From CAZVED01 sp964626205 (GTDB lineage Bacteria; Patescibacteriota; Patescibacteriia; SG8-24), in contig CAZVED010000002.1 in assembly GCA_964626205.1 (NCBI GenBank), positions 1 to 64,000 on the forward strand: 64,000 bases of DNA, written 5' to 3'. The position numbers were made by a program, and so were the translations under genes. Shown piece by piece: positions 1 to 6,811 of the stretch (within the stretch, counting starts at the first letter, position 1; each line of letters opens with the position of its first letter). The notes beneath the pieces are model-generated. The model made no database searches. It was given only the letters and a program-made list of their open reading frames with translations, and had not been told where the DNA came from.

Positions 1-113
1 GATGGATCACGCTCACTATCGCTTTGTTGCTGGTTCTTGGGGTGGGGTTTGCTACTGCTGAGCGGCATGTGAATGCTTCGAATACAGAACTCCAGACACC
101 CGTTACCAAATGA
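1..113 (+). CDS. C-terminal fragment of a small membrane or exported protein (partial)
   Basis: An open frame runs in from the window edge, with codons from position 3, and stops at TGA 111-113. It encodes about 36 residues: a hydrophobic stretch of about 17 residues rich in Leu, Val and Ile, then a short polar tail ending in PVTK. This would fit the end of a signal-anchor protein or a tiny membrane protein. The next gene starts 13 bases later, so they may be co-transcribed. No family is recognisable, and the fragment is too short to be certain that it is coding. Confidence 0.35.
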   Translation, partial: WITLTIALLLVLGVGFATAERHVNASNTELQTPVTK

Positions 114-126
114 AAAGGATCGATGT

Positions 127-294
127 ATGAAAAAATTCGAATACAAACATGACGCCTTTGTTGAGCAACGGGCATTTGAAAATACTCTTCGTGAGTACGG
201 CCATGAAGGCTGGGAGCTGATATCTGTAACCTACGAGAACACTGGAAAGGTAACGGTCATTTCTATTGTTCTGAAAAAAGAATACGAGGAGTAG
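127..294 (+). CDS. DUF4177 family small protein
   Basis: This is a 55-residue protein. The ATG at 127 is preferred over an upstream start because an AAGG-type ribosome site lies about 9 bases before it and the family normally begins M-K-x-F/Y-E-Y-K. The signature G-x-E-G-W-E-L is at residues 25-31, followed by a beta strand, as in DUF4177. The molecular function of the family is unknown. Members occur singly and near mobile or toxin genes. The region to about position 950 is clearly more AT-rich than the chromosome further right, suggesting acquired DNA. The downstream candidate HEPN gene may be in the same transcript. Confidence 0.75.
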   Translation: MKKFEYKHDAFVEQRAFENTLREYGHEGWELISVTYENTGKVTVISIVLKKEYEE

Positions 295-308
295 CCAATG
301 GGTGTGTT

Positions 309-752
309 TTGAATTTTATGGTGAGCGGACCTGGTGATTTTGATGTCTTAGAAACAAAAAAATATATTCTCGCTCATCAAGAGCTGGTCATTGGTCTTTT
401 TTTATATTATCAAATGATAGAAACGCTTCTTTTTGCCAAACTCTTTTTCCCTGAAATTCATTCATCGGTGGATCGAGAAAGTTTCATAAAAAAAATAAAT
501 AAACAAAACAATTCAAAAACATTTGGAATGCTGCGCCAAAAATATATAGAAAAGTACCAGAGCGATGAACATGAATTGATCGATGACTTAAAACTAGTTG
601 GAAAGGAGCGCAATTCCTTCATGCATTCCATTTGGATGTTTTTAGCATTGCTTGATGAAAAGGAGCGTGAAATAAGCGGCGAAAAAATTCTTCGTCAATA
701 TTTTCAAAACGCTGAAAGACTTTTTAACAAAGTCATTAAACTTTCACATTGA
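309..752 (+). CDS. Candidate HEPN-domain protein (possible toxin or RNase)
   Basis: This is a 147-residue, mostly helical, AT-rich gene. Residues 101-106 read R-N-S-F-M-H, the R-x4-H pattern typical of HEPN RNases, placed after a long helix and followed by I-W as in many HEPN proteins. That assignment is inference from one motif; no other family is recognised. The start is uncertain: TTG 309 and ATG 318 are in frame but lack a good ribosome site. A well-placed GGAG serves ATG 298, whose frame ends after four codons. One extra T in the T run at 307-310 would join ATG 298 to this frame, so slippage or a sequence error is possible. HEPN toxins usually pair with a nucleotidyltransferase antitoxin; none is seen here. 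Confidence 0.5.
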   Translation: MNFMVSGPGDFDVLETKKYILAHQELVIGLFLYYQMIETLLFAKLFFPEIHSSVDRESFIKKINKQNNSKTFGMLRQKYIEKYQSDEHELIDDLKLVGKERNSFMHSIWMFLALLDEKEREISGEKILRQYFQNAERLFNKVIKLSH

Positions 753-797
753 GCCTATTCTAATCTGCCTTCCGTATAAAGAACGACGATATCGGGA

Positions 798-951
798 CTT
801 GCCAAAAGGAAGATTTTAAGCTAGGTTAACCCCCGTTATGACCGACACCTTCATCATCCACTCCGACGAGATCTTCCTCAAGGGCGGGGACCGGGGCGCT
901 TTCGAACCGCGACTCCTTCAGAAATGTGGAGAATATGATTTACGTAAATAA
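798..951 (+). pseudogene. Truncated copy 1 of the thiI promoter and 5' end
   Basis: Bases 798-918 align without gaps to 4755-4875, the promoter and first 27 codons of the intact thiI. The leader from TTTTAAG to the ATG and the first six codons are nearly identical. Differences are scattered, about half of them synonymous. The frame from ATG 838 encodes 37 residues, starting M-T-D-T-F-I and including E-I-F-L-K-G-G-D-R-G, then runs into unrelated sequence and stops at TAA 949-951. It cannot make a functional enzyme. It is read as a relic left by an insertion or recombination at the thiI 5' end. Confidence 0.85.
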
Positions 952-957
952 TTCTCT

Positions 958-1107
958 ATGTGGTACATCATTGCTATCCCGATCGGTCTAATTATTCTCT
1001 GGAGGTTTTCTAGGTGGGAGGAAAATAAGTACATTGAAAGGCTTGGCCGCCAACAGAAGTCCGAGGAAATGCTTAAGAAGCACCCTGAACTACGGGAGAG
1101 GGAGTAA
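958..1107 (+). CDS. Small single-pass membrane protein
   Basis: A 49-codon frame starts at ATG 958 and ends TAA 1105-1107. Residues 2-15 (W-Y-I-I-A-I-P-I-G-L-I-I-L-W) form one membrane segment. The rest is a highly charged helix rich in Glu, Lys and Arg ending in L-R-E-R-E. It begins six bases after the thiI stub ends. No clear ribosome site is visible. Bitopic proteins this small are common in phage and toxin-antitoxin cargo, but nothing shows the role here. It could also be a chance frame, although the hydrophobic-then-charged pattern argues for a real gene. Confidence 0.5.
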   Translation: MWYIIAIPIGLIILWRFSRWEENKYIERLGRQQKSEEMLKKHPELRERE

Positions 1108-1174
1108 AGTGTCAGTGCCTGGCACCGATATGAAATAGGGGCCTTTCAATCAACGGTGGTATGGTTTACCCACT

Positions 1175-2056
1175 ATGACTGAGAAGGATAAAATCTTGGC
1201 CGAGGAGGCCGGGGATGCGCTCGTCGAAGGAGGACTTGCAGCTGTAGACGCGGTCGTATTTCAGGGTCTGCCGGGACTTACTACGGCTTGGAAACTTTGC
1301 AAAGCTTTGCTTGGTGCGGGCCTGAGGTTGCGTACGGCCCGCGCTTTGGAATGGGTGGAAATGGTACGCGACAACCCTCACGTGTTTGGCGAAAAACTTC
1401 TTGAAGATGAATCTTTTCAGGACGCTTTTGTATTAGGATTAGAAAATTACATCAAACTACGACACGAAGAGAAGCGCGCCATTGCCCGCACGATCTTTCT
1501 TGGCCTTGCGTCCAGTAATGACCGTGATCGTTTCGCGTTAGAGCGGTTGCATCAGGCTCTTGGCTCGATTTCTGTTGAGGCGATTGAGTATCTCGTTTTT
1601 TTGGACGAGACGATCATTCCTCGTATGAGGGCCGATATCGAGGCCGAGGCCGCGCGGATCACTCAAAATCAGCAAAAAGGTGATGAGGAGTGTCAGTGGT
1701 GGATTAAAGCTAAATGGCAGTCTGAAACGGTATGGGACTATTTTGAAAAGTGGCTCCACGAGGAGTACGACCCAAACAGCGATAAGGTCAAAGAAAAATA
1801 TCATTACAACAAGGAGACTAGCGCATACGACGTCGATGTTCAGGATATTTTTGATATAGAAACCAAGCTGCGTGTGAAGGGGCGTGAGATGATGGCTGAG
1901 TACGTTAGCCTTGGTTTGTTTCGTGTTGATGTGAAAATAAGTGGTGGTTTAGGTGGGGGTGGTGGCTCCGTCCAGTTCACGATCACGGATTTCGGATGGC
2001 AGTTCCTTGAGTACGTAAACGGTTACAAAATTTTTAGTCCCAAGTTAGACGTGTGA
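1175..2056 (+). CDS. Uncharacterised 293-residue protein of the thiI-linked accessory region
   Basis: I do not recognise a named family. Residues 1-60 are Ala/Gly/Leu-rich and amphipathic. Residues 70-125 follow a helical pattern ending in E-E-K-R-A-I-A-R-T-I-F. Residues 150-200 are charged and Trp-rich. The C-terminus has a glycine run (G-G-L-G-G-G-G-G) followed by a beta-rich end. There is no signal peptide. A TATGGT box at 1160-1165 lies 9 bases before the ATG, suggesting a leaderless mRNA. The sequence around the start (GGTTTACCC, then ATGACTGA) resembles the thiI leader weakly. The stop is followed after three bases by a second thiI 5' fragment, which places the gene inside the putative inserted module. 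A defence or mobile-element function is possible but unproven. Confidence 0.7.
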   Translation: MTEKDKILAEEAGDALVEGGLAAVDAVVFQGLPGLTTAWKLCKALLGAGLRLRTARALEWVEMVRDNPHVFGEKLLEDESFQDAFVLGLENYIKLRHEEKRAIARTIFLGLASSNDRDRFALERLHQALGSISVEAIEYLVFLDETIIPRMRADIEAEAARITQNQQKGDEECQWWIKAKWQSETVWDYFEKWLHEEYDPNSDKVKEKYHYNKETSAYDVDVQDIFDIETKLRVKGREMMAEYVSLGLFRVDVKISGGLGGGGGSVQFTITDFGWQFLEYVNGYKIFSPKLDV

Positions 2057-2059
2057 TAA

Positions 2060-2115
2060 ATGAGCTTCCTTATCCGCTCCGTCGAAATCTTCCTCAAGGG
2101 CGGGAACCGGGGCAT
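2060..2115 (+). repeat. Truncated copy 2 of the thiI 5' end
   Basis: Starting at ATG 2060, the frame reads M-S-F-L-I-R-S-V-E-I-F-L-K-G-G-N-R-G, matching the intact thiI N-terminus with a two-residue offset. The strongest DNA match is the core CTCAAGGGCGGG plus A-CCGGGGC at 2093-2113, shared with 877-897 and 4834-4854. Similarity ends abruptly after 2115. Unlike copy 1 it lacks the upstream promoter. It starts three bases after the stop of the preceding gene, so it sits exactly on a module boundary. Confidence 0.8.
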
Positions 2116-2159
2116 AAATCACTTAACAAAAAAAGAACACCAAAAGATGTCCTTTGTCG

Positions 2160-2888
2160 TTACTGATAGAACCCGCTCGCCAACATCCCACGCGCCGCAC
2201 AGAGCGTACGCACGCAGTGCTCGAGCTTGGGAACGGAGAAGCCCCGTGCCACCAGCTCGCAAACCGCACGTCCGACCATGTCGATGCCGTCATCGAGCGT
2301 GAGCTCGCGGCCGACGTGATCGTAGATGCGAATGGACTTCATCCGGAGCCGGTTGGCTTCCTCGCTCTCCTTCGTGTTGAAGAACACGAGCTGCTGATGC
2401 TGTGGGATACCCAACTGCAGCTGGATGACGTGCGTGAACTCTTCCGAGCCGCCGTTGCTGTACTCCCACCCTTCGGTCATGTGCAGCTCGGTGCACATCT
2501 CGCCGATGATGCTGAGCCAGAGCGCCTGGAAGTGCGTCTGCTCCCACTCCTGATGGATCGGCGTCAGGTCCGCCGGATACAGGATGGGGAAGGAGAGCCG
2601 CTTCGAGAGCGTCTCGACGAACTTCCAGCCTTGCTGGTAGTTGTGCGCGATAGCCATCTCGACGAGGTTCGGCGTCTCGGTCGCGCCACGATACTGATCC
2701 TTGAGGTCGTAGAGATACTTGCCAGAGGTGATCGGCACGCTGACGTAGGCGAGCTTCCGGACGTTCCGAAGCGCGCGCAACGTCCGCATGATGTTGTGGA
2801 CCGTCGCCGCCTGAGGCGATTCCTGCGGCCAAACCTCGGCCTTGTACCGGTACCAAAGCGATTGTGACTCGAGTGAATGAACGGTCAT
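2160..2888 (-). CDS. DUF4406 / nucleoside 2-deoxyribosyltransferase-like protein
   Basis: This is a 242-residue protein. The start at 2888 is chosen for its GAAAGG ribosome site; the longer frame upstream overlaps a promoter and is not protein-like. The fold signature is a YVSVPITSG strand-loop at 48-56, matching the Y-x-A/S-x-P-I-T-G of DUF4406 and deoxyribosyltransferase-like proteins, and T-E-G-W-E-Y-S-N-G-G-S-E-E at 138-150, matching their G-W-E-x-S-x-G-A-x-x-E motif. Those families handle nucleosides or nucleotide signals, but the substrate is unknown. It is divergent from the amidase gene at 3046. It has chromosomal GC content, unlike the AT-rich genes further left. Confidence 0.55.
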   Translation of the reverse strand: MTVHSLESQSLWYRYKAEVWPQESPQAATVHNIMRTLRALRNVRKLAYVSVPITSGKYLYDLKDQYRGATETPNLVEMAIAHNYQQGWKFVETLSKRLSFPILYPADLTPIHQEWEQTHFQALWLSIIGEMCTELHMTEGWEYSNGGSEEFTHVIQLQLGIPQHQQLVFFNTKESEEANRLRMKSIRIYDHVGRELTLDDGIDMVGRAVCELVARGFSVPKLEHCVRTLCAARGMLASGFYQ

Positions 2889-2923
2889 CTTTTTGCCTTT
2901 CTCGAACTGGTAAACGCCACGAA

Positions 2924-2952
2924 TGTTTAGCATGGCGGATGCCAAACGGCAA
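2924..2952 (-). promoter_or_regulatory. Promoter for the DUF4406-like gene
   Basis: Read on the minus strand, TTGCCG (2952-2947), a 17-base spacer and TAAACA (2929-2924) lie about 35 bases upstream of the start at 2888. Confidence 0.5.
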
Positions 2953-3045
2953 CAAAACCTTGTCTTTTGCGGCGCATCCACCTCATCCAAGATGTCCATG
3001 CATACGAAGGCGCGCGCAATCACGCAAACATGATAAACTCTCACC

Positions 3046-4044
3046 ATGCAAGACGAAACTCGCAAAATTCCCATCACTAGTCGCCATAAGATTCCCATAG
3101 CCGCGCTGGCGATGGGTGGCCTGTTCATCGCAGTAGCGGTCCTCGCCCACACCCTCTCCTCCCCAGCCCCCATGCATGAAGTGGGCATCGGAGCAGGGGA
3201 CATCAATGACCTCGTCGCGGCACCGGTGCAGAGCGAGACCGACGGGCAACCGGCGGACCCTTTTGCGAACTGGCAACGCCCCGAGGGCCCCGTACGCATC
3301 GCCTTGCAGGCCGGACACTGGAAGCGCACCGAGGCTCCGGACGAGCAGGTAAACCTTCGCTACAACAACGCCGAGGGCAACGGCTATTCCGAATGGGAGG
3401 TGAACCTCGCCATTGCGGAGGAAACGCGAGCGTTGCTACTCGCCGCACATCCGGACTACATCGTCGACATCCTGCCTACCACCGTCCCGCCGGACACCTT
3501 CGCCGACGTCTTCGTCTCCATCCACGCCGACGCCAACCCGAGCCGTGCGACGCGCGGCTACAAAGTGGCCTCCCCGCGACGCGACCGCACCGGCGATGCC
3601 GACCGGTTGGCGGCCGTCGTGTCACGTGAGTACGCTGCCGCGACCTCGCTCCCGCACGACACCGTCCTCACGAGCGCCATGCGCGGCTACTACGCTTTCA
3701 ATTGGTGCAAGTATGAGCACTCCCTGCACCCCATGACCGCGGCCGTCATCGTGGAGACAGGATTCCTCACCAACGCGCAGGACATCGCAATCATCGGACG
3801 CGACCCTGCGCTCGCAGCACGTGGTATTACAAACGGCATCCTCGCGTACCTCGACGGCGACGAAGCGACGAAAGAGGAAATCGCGACCGTCACCACCGTC
3901 CCGGAATGGGTGCGCGAAGGGGAGCGCGAACGCGCGGCAGAACAACGCGCCTACGAGCAGGCGCACGACATCGTGAATCCGTCGAGCCTCATTCCCGCCA
4001 ACGCCAACCGTCCGGATGATCCTTGGTGCCAAACGAGGTACTAA
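3046..4044 (+). CDS. N-acetylmuramoyl-L-alanine amidase (Amidase_3), membrane-anchored
   Basis: This is a 332-residue zinc amidase that cleaves the bond between N-acetylmuramic acid and the stem peptide. A membrane anchor lies at residues 16-36. The catalytic domain spans about 83-272. Zinc ligands are visible: H91 in Q-A-G-H-W, E118 in the S-E-W-E-V-N segment and H160 in S-I-H-A-D-A. The catalytic Glu is E237 in V-E-T-G-F-L-T-N. The usual D-x-G-H-G motif is altered to Q-A-G-H-W. The C-terminal 60 residues are charged and lack a recognised wall-binding domain. A TGATAAACT extended -10 box ends 6 bases before the ATG, suggesting a leaderless mRNA. A strong terminator follows. Confidence 0.88.
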   Translation: MQDETRKIPITSRHKIPIAALAMGGLFIAVAVLAHTLSSPAPMHEVGIGAGDINDLVAAPVQSETDGQPADPFANWQRPEGPVRIALQAGHWKRTEAPDEQVNLRYNNAEGNGYSEWEVNLAIAEETRALLLAAHPDYIVDILPTTVPPDTFADVFVSIHADANPSRATRGYKVASPRRDRTGDADRLAAVVSREYAAATSLPHDTVLTSAMRGYYAFNWCKYEHSLHPMTAAVIVETGFLTNAQDIAIIGRDPALAARGITNGILAYLDGDEATKEEIATVTTVPEWVREGERERAAEQRAYEQAHDIVNPSSLIPANANRPDDPWCQTRY

Positions 4045-4066
4045 AGCGACCTCGCCCCATAGAATC

Positions 4067-4105
4067 TCCCGTGCTTATCCGAAAGGGTCGTGCACGGGAT
4101 TTTTT
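4067..4105 (+). terminator. Rho-independent terminator after the amidase gene
   Basis: The arms TCCCGTGC and GCACGGGA (4067-4074, 4092-4099) are followed by a run of T. Confidence 0.85.
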
Positions 4106-4160
4106 AACACGAAACAATATCGCTTGACTGCATCCATTCGTTCATTAGATTAGCGACCAT

Positions 4161-4643
4161 ATGCAAAACCTCAACCCTTCAACGAAAACAATCATGGAAT
4201 TTGCCAAGGATTTTGTAGAACGTATTATCGCATGGACCAAACTTAAAATTCGTGTTCATACGAAAAAAGCAGCGGTTCCGTTCGTCAAAGAACGCAGTAT
4301 TTGGTGGGCGCACCTCGGTGTGAACATCGGCCACGAGCAAGATGGTAAAAACGACTCCTTCGAAAGGCCGGTTCTGGTCGTAAAGAACCTCTTCGGCGGC
4401 AATATCCTCTGGGTCATTCCCATAACCAGCAAAGAACACGAGGACGGAAATTATTTCTTTAGAACCTCTTATGCGCAGCGGCCTGATGGTAAAATCATCA
4501 CCCAATACGTGATTCTTCCACAGCTGAAAGCAGTCAGCCCGAAAAGACTCATTCGAAAACTCCGCGTTATGCCGAAAGAAGAATTTAAAGACCTCGTCAC
4601 TCGTCTGAAAGACCTTCTCAGTGATAGCGAGAACATCGAGTAA
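4161..4643 (+). CDS. PemK/MazF-like toxin-family protein
   Basis: This is a 160-residue protein. Residues 48-75 carry the family pattern W-x-x-x-L-G-x-N-I-G-x-E-x-D-G-K then R-P-V-L-V, and I-P-I-T-S-K follows near 90. These are the core strands of MazF/PemK endoribonucleases, which cut mRNA. Q-L-K-A-V-S-P-K-R-L near 120 matches the usual late strand. No antitoxin is apparent: the neighbours are a wall amidase and thiI. It may act alone, as solitary PemK-like genes do in many CPR genomes, or may no longer be toxic. The N-terminal 35 residues are an extra charged helix, so an in-frame later start (ATG 4194) is possible. Confidence 0.75.
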   Translation: MQNLNPSTKTIMEFAKDFVERIIAWTKLKIRVHTKKAAVPFVKERSIWWAHLGVNIGHEQDGKNDSFERPVLVVKNLFGGNILWVIPITSKEHEDGNYFFRTSYAQRPDGKIITQYVILPQLKAVSPKRLIRKLRVMPKEEFKDLVTRLKDLLSDSENIE

Positions 4644-4650
4644 AAAATAC

Positions 4651-4682
4651 GACGCCCTGCAAGGTTTCCCATGCAAGGCGTC
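4651..4682. terminator. Hairpin after the PemK-like gene
   Basis: The arms GACGCCCTGCA and TGCAAGGCGTC have one mismatch. The A run just before the hairpin would be a U tract on the minus strand, while the plus side lacks one. It may terminate weakly in the plus direction. Confidence 0.45.
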
Positions 4683-4754
4683 TCGGAGCCCGAAGGCAAT
4701 TGTGCTTCTACACTATGTCTTTTTTTGCCCTAGGTCAAGACACGCTATCCACCC

Positions 4755-4875
4755 CTTGCCAAAAGGTGACTTTTAAGCTAGGTTAACCCCCGTTATGACC
4801 GACACCTTCATCGTCCGTTCGGACGAGATCTTTCTCAAGGGCGGGAACCGGGGCGCGTTCGAACAGCGGCTCCTC
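4755..4875 (+). repeat. Intact copy of the thiI promoter/5' repeat
   Basis: This is the parent of the stubs at 798-918 and 2060-2115. It contains the probable promoter TTGCCA (4756-4761), a 17-base spacer and TAGGTT (4779-4784), then ATG 4795 only 10 bases later. Confidence 0.8.
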
Positions 4876-6015
4876 GACACGGTCCGACAACGCCTTGCGC
4901 GTGTCGGGACTTTTTCGTATAAGCGCGACCAAGGTGTCATCTACGTCACCTCCGAGACACCCGTCTCCGCAGAGACGGAAACGGCCGTCGTCGACGCTCT
5001 CCGCGCCATCTTTAGCATTGCCACCATCGAGTGCGCCACGCGCTGTGCTCCAACCATGGAAGCCATCTTGGAGACCGCCGTCGCAACGTTCCGTGCGGCC
5101 GAGGGCAAGGTCTTCCGCGCGAGCGTCCGCCGCACCAACAAGTACTTCCCGCTGCACTCGCAGGACGTCGCCATCGCGGTGGGGGAGGCCGTGCTCACCG
5201 CAGTTCCGGAGTCCTCAGTGAACCTCAAACACCACGACACCGACATTACCGTCCTCATCAACGAAAAAGCCGCCTACGTTTCCACAAAAAAATTCGAAGG
5301 CTTTGGCGGTTTGCCCAACGGTATCAGCGGGCGCGTCGTGGCATTGCTGTCCGGCGGTATCGACTCGCCCGTCGCAGCGTGGAAGATGATGCGCCGGGGC
5401 TGCACCGCGGAAATGGTACACTTCCACAGTCATCCGTACGTGGGCCGCGAATCCGTCGACAAGGTCGAGCGTATCGCCGCCCAGCTCTCCAAGTTCCAAC
5501 CCGGCACCCGGTTGCACCTCGTGCCGCTCGGAGACATCCAACGCGACATCGTCGCCAAGTCCTCGGACGCTTACCGCGTGCTCCTGTACCGCCGCGCCAT
5601 GCTCCGCATCGCGGAAGCCATCGCGCTGCGCGAGGGTGCCAAGGCCATCATCACGGGCGAGTCAGTGGGGCAGGTCGCCTCGCAGACCTTGGACAACATC
5701 ATGACGGTCAACGCCGCCGTGAAGATGCCTATCCTGCGGCCATTGGCCGGCGACAACAAGCGTGAAATCACCAGCGTCGCCAAGGAGATCGGCACCTACG
5801 CCATCTCCATCGAACCGCACGACGACTGCTGCAGCCTCTTCATGCCGCAGCACCCAGCCACCACCTCCAGCATCCGCGAGGCGGAGTTTCAGGAAAAAAA
5901 TCTGGACATGGACGCTTTGATCGCGGATGCGCTTGCGAAGACGGAAGTCGTTGTCACGAATGTGCCTAATACGGACGGGATTGCTTCGGGGTCGAGTACG
6001 ACCCACTCGCAATGA
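4795..6015 (+). CDS. thiI: tRNA 4-thiouridine synthetase ThiI
   Basis: This 406-residue enzyme adenylates U8 of tRNA and transfers sulfur to make 4-thiouridine, a near-UV sensor and stabiliser. An N-terminal ferredoxin-like and THUMP region (1-165) precedes the PP-loop S-G-G-I-D-S-P-V-A at about 185-193. T-G-E-S-V-G-Q-V-A-S-Q-T near 290 is the ThiI signature. The rhodanese domain of the E. coli enzyme is absent, as in B. subtilis ThiI. The last dozen codons (G-I-A-S-G-S-S-T-T-H-S-Q) and the stop lie inside a palindromic repeat, so the natural C-terminus was probably replaced by a repeat insertion. The mRNA is likely leaderless. Confidence 0.95.
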   Translation: MTDTFIVRSDEIFLKGGNRGAFEQRLLDTVRQRLARVGTFSYKRDQGVIYVTSETPVSAETETAVVDALRAIFSIATIECATRCAPTMEAILETAVATFRAAEGKVFRASVRRTNKYFPLHSQDVAIAVGEAVLTAVPESSVNLKHHDTDITVLINEKAAYVSTKKFEGFGGLPNGISGRVVALLSGGIDSPVAAWKMMRRGCTAEMVHFHSHPYVGRESVDKVERIAAQLSKFQPGTRLHLVPLGDIQRDIVAKSSDAYRVLLYRRAMLRIAEAIALREGAKAIITGESVGQVASQTLDNIMTVNAAVKMPILRPLAGDNKREITSVAKEIGTYAISIEPHDDCCSLFMPQHPATTSSIREAEFQEKNLDMDALIADALAKTEVVVTNVPNTDGIASGSSTTHSQ

Positions 6016-6116
6016 CACAATGAGCAAGGACGCATCGCTCGCAATGACACAAAGTAGGACGACGTGCAACAGTGTGTCATTGCGAGGGCCCTTAGGCCCG
6101 AAGCAATCCCGAACAT
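5976..6116. repeat. Palindromic interspersed repeat pair (REP/BIME-like), locus 1
   Basis: One unit at 5976-6018 runs CGGGATTGCTTC, a GTCGAGTACGAC centre, then CTCGCAATGACA. A second unit at 6073-6116 is in the opposite orientation with a GGCCCTTAGGCC centre. A partial unit end (CTCGCAATGACAC) occurs near 6038-6050. The same two subtypes recur at 41651-41739. The first unit overlaps the thiI stop codon. Confidence 0.85.
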
Positions 6117-6127
6117 GAACGAATCAT

Positions 6128-6805
6128 ATGCCCGGAACCCTCTCCATCATCGCAACGCCAATAGGTAACCTCGAGGACGTTTCTCCTCGGGCTTTGCGTA
6201 CCATGAAAGAGAGCGACGTCTTGTACTGCGAGGACACGCGCGTGACAGCAAGGCTCCTTGCACGCTACGAGCTGAAGGTGCCGCTCAAGAGCTACCGCGA
6301 ACACAACCACGAGTCCGCCGTCCGCGAAATCATCGCGCTCCTGCAAGACGACAAGAAGATCGGCTATGTCTCGGATGCTGGCACGCCCGGCATCGCGGAC
6401 CCTGGTGCACGCTTGGTGCGCGACATTTTAAAGGCTGCACCAGACACCGTCATCGTGCCCATTTCTGGCCCCAGCGCCGTCGCCACAGCCATGAGCGTGG
6501 CAGGCTTCCCGGCAGCAGCCTTCCTCTTCCTCGGTTTCCCGCCGCACAAGAAAGGCCGCAACGGCTTCTTCGATGAAGCCATGGCCTCCGAGCACCCGGT
6601 CGTGCTCTACGAATCACCGCATCGCATCTTCAAGGCCATCGAGGCGATTGCCGAACGCGACCCCCTGCGACAACTCTGCGTCTGTCGCGAACTCACCAAG
6701 ATGTACGAGACCATCTACCGCGGGACCGCCGAAGAGATCCGTGCTAAGCTCGAAGCCACCAGCATCAAAGGGGAGTTCGTCATCGTCATCGAAGAAAAAC
6801 GCTGA
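6128..6805 (+). CDS. rsmI: 16S rRNA (cytidine1402-2'-O)-methyltransferase RsmI
   Basis: This is a 225-residue SAM-dependent tetrapyrrole-methylase-fold enzyme that methylates the ribose of C1402 in the ribosomal P site. The start I-A-T-P-I-G-N-L-E-D, the D-T-R-V-T segment, the S-D-A-G-T-P-G-I-A-D-P-G loop and the S-G-P-S-A motif are diagnostic. It is shorter than the roughly 280-residue E. coli enzyme and lacks the C-terminal extension, a common reduction. It is followed 6 bases later by metG, so the two are probably one operon. The start follows a palindromic repeat by 11 bases and has no clear ribosome site. Confidence 0.93.
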   Translation: MPGTLSIIATPIGNLEDVSPRALRTMKESDVLYCEDTRVTARLLARYELKVPLKSYREHNHESAVREIIALLQDDKKIGYVSDAGTPGIADPGARLVRDILKAAPDTVIVPISGPSAVATAMSVAGFPAAAFLFLGFPPHKKGRNGFFDEAMASEHPVVLYESPHRIFKAIEAIAERDPLRQLCVCRELTKMYETIYRGTAEEIRAKLEATSIKGEFVIVIEEKR

Positions 6806-6811
6806 ACCACT

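Noticed and set aside
2889..3329. N-terminal extension of the DUF4406-like minus-strand gene
   Set aside because: The extension covers the gene's own promoter and the amidase start on the other strand, and its sequence is not protein-like.
4161..4643. Complete toxin-antitoxin pair around the PemK-like gene
   Set aside because: No small antitoxin frame overlaps or adjoins the gene on either side, so only the toxin-family protein is annotated.
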